A stretch of DNA of 7,505 nucleotides. Origin: an uncultured Ruminococcus sp. (lineage in GTDB: Bacteria > Bacillota > Clostridia > Oscillospirales > Ruminococcaceae). Location: assembly GCA_947175975.1 (NCBI GenBank), contig CAMWOX010000073.1:1-7505 (forward strand), given 5' to 3'. The notes under the pieces are model-generated. The model did not search any database and had not been told where the DNA came from. It saw only the letters and a list, made by a program, of their open reading frames with translations. Shown here in pieces: positions 6,366 to 7,505 of this stretch; position 1 is the first letter of the stretch; the number at the start of each line of letters is the position of its first letter. A program made the translations under genes and the position numbers.

Positions 6366-7130
6366 ATGCCTATTTTTTAAGTTAGTTATATTTAAAATAT
6401 CTACACAACCCGGCTCAGCCGGAATCAGGTCACGGCACTGTCAAACGTTAGTTTCTCCGTGGAAAAAGGAGAATATATTGCCGTTATGGGAGAATCCGGA
6501 TCAGGAAAGACAACACTCCTGAATATCCTTGCCGCACTCGACAAACCGACCGGCGGTGAAGTCTACCTGGGTGGGAAGTCCATGACAACCATCAGAGATA
6601 AAGAATTATCTGCATTTCGGAGAGAAAATCTGGGATTTGTTTTTCAGGATTTTAATTTGTTGGATACGTTCAGTCTCAGGGATAATATCTTTCTGCCGCT
6701 TGTTTTGTCCGGAAAGAAATATCCCGAGATGCAGAAATTATTAATTCCGATTGCGGATCGACTGGGCATTATGGAGCTGTTGAATAAGTATCCCTATGAA
6801 GTATCGGGTGGACAGAAACAGCGAGCCGCTGTGGCACGGGCGATTATTACCAATCCCAAATTAATTCTTGCGGATGAGCCAACTGGTGCGTTGGATTCCA
6901 AATCAACGGACAGTTTACTGAAAGTATTTTCAGATCTGAACCAATCCGGACAAACAATTTTAATGGTAACGCATTCTGCAAGGGCGGCAAGCCGGGCAGG
7001 ACGTGTGTTATTTATCAAGGATGGGGAAGTATTCCACCAGATCTATCGAGGAAACTGCACGAATGAAGAATTATATCTGAAAATTTCGGACACCCTCACA
7101 CTGCTTGCGTCCGGGGGTGATGTTGTATGA
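6366..7130 (+). pseudogene. BceA-like ABC transporter ATPase, 5' end broken by two stops
   Basis: This is the ATPase of a Bce/MacB-type peptide-detoxification ABC transporter. From ATG 6366 the frame would be 254 codons, the normal family length, but codons 5 (6378-6380) and 10 (6393-6395) are TAA. After them, IYTTRLSRNQVTALSNVSFS reads on in the same frame, clearly family-like. Numbered from 6366: an aromatic A-loop Tyr in IYTTR, Walker A GESGSGKTT (42-50), Q-loop Gln94 in FVFQDFN, signature VSGGQKQRA (146-154), Walker B LILADE with Glu171, and H-loop His203. All catalytic motifs are intact. The open part can start at GTG 6459, but this has no ribosome binding site and lacks the first strand and A-loop. 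The end overlaps the permease ATG by ATGA. Either the gene is recently inactivated, the bases are wrong, or a non-standard start is used. Identity is certain; functional state is not. Confidence 0.8.
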
Positions 7131-7505
7131 ACAGTCTCTTCTATCCAAAACTGGCATTGACGAATATCCGGAAGAATGCCCGGATGTATCTGCCCTATCT
7201 GTTTACTTGTATATTTACTGTTGCGATGTATTACATCATGAAATCACTTTCGCTCAATACTGGTCTGAATGAGATGATCGGCGCAGATACGTTGATTTAC
7301 ATTCTGAAACTGGGCTGTCATGTCATTGAAATATTTGCGTTTATTTTTCTGTTCTATACAAACAGTTTCTTAATGAAAAACCGCAAGAAAGAATTTGGAT
7401 TATTTAACATTCTCGGCATGGAAAAAAAGCATATTGCCAAAGTAATCGGATTTGAGAGTCTCTATGTTGCAGTCATCAGCCTTTCCGCCGGATTCGGTGC
7501 AGGGA
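7127..7505 (+). CDS. BceB-like FtsX-type ABC permease, N-terminal part (runs off window)
   Basis: The first 126 codons of the membrane subunit that partners the ATPase. The full family protein is about 600-670 residues, so most of it lies beyond the window. The start MNSLFYPKLALTNIRKNAR is typical of BceB-type permeases. Helix 1 lies at about 20-38 and helix 2 at about 57-83. Next comes the conserved cytoplasmic stretch NRKKEFGLFNILGMEKKHI (85-103), and a third helix begins near 107. ATG 7127 overlaps the ATPase stop (ATGA), and GGGGGTGA (7113-7120) lies six bases upstream, so translation could be coupled to the ATPase or start independently. In this family the permease carries a large outside loop that binds the peptide antibiotic and forms a sensor complex with the BceS kinase. 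That loop is not in this window. Confidence 0.88.
   Translation, partial: MNSLFYPKLALTNIRKNARMYLPYLFTCIFTVAMYYIMKSLSLNTGLNEMIGADTLIYILKLGCHVIEIFAFIFLFYTNSFLMKNRKKEFGLFNILGMEKKHIAKVIGFESLYVAVISLSAGFGAG

Overview
The window looks like chromosome of a low-GC, Gram-positive anaerobe of the Clostridia, most likely a gut or rumen Ruminococcus or a close relative. This is inferred from three things: the AT-rich composition, the AGGAGG-like ribosome binding sites, and a secreted protein ending in a type I dockerin, the cellulosome plug-in module typical of that group. No species can be named from the sequence alone.

Left part (9-3983, minus strand). Two genes are read leftward. The first (3983-2526) encodes a DUF2828/Ro60-like protein with a C-terminal von Willebrand factor A (vWA) domain and an intact metal-ion site. 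A strong rho-independent terminator follows (2483-2510). The second gene (2450-9) encodes a secreted M6-type zinc metalloprotease with a beta-rich middle region and a C-terminal dockerin.

Centre (3984-4565). This 580-base stretch has no intact gene but is not empty. It holds a near-consensus minus-strand promoter (4316-4345). Downstream of that promoter lies a chain of about six hairpins, ending in a 12-bp stem whose loop resembles IS200/IS605 ends. The stretch also holds a possible transposase scrap and the extended -10 promoter of the next operon. The hairpin chain reads as a structured RNA of roughly 230-260 nt transcribed toward the Ro-like gene. It is either a leader or partner RNA of that gene, or a leftover TnpB guide RNA (omegaRNA) and element end.

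Right part (4566-7505, plus strand). This is a Bce-type antimicrobial-peptide sensing and detoxification module: an OmpR-family response regulator, an intramembrane-sensing histidine kinase, an ABC ATPase and the start of an FtsX-type permease that runs off the window. The kinase-to-ATPase gap combines a BceR-like operator, a terminator-like hairpin, a promoter and a good ribosome binding site. The ATPase frame that follows carries two in-frame TAA codons within its first ten codons, while the rest of the frame is intact. The transporter half is therefore either broken, mis-sequenced or expressed in an unusual way.
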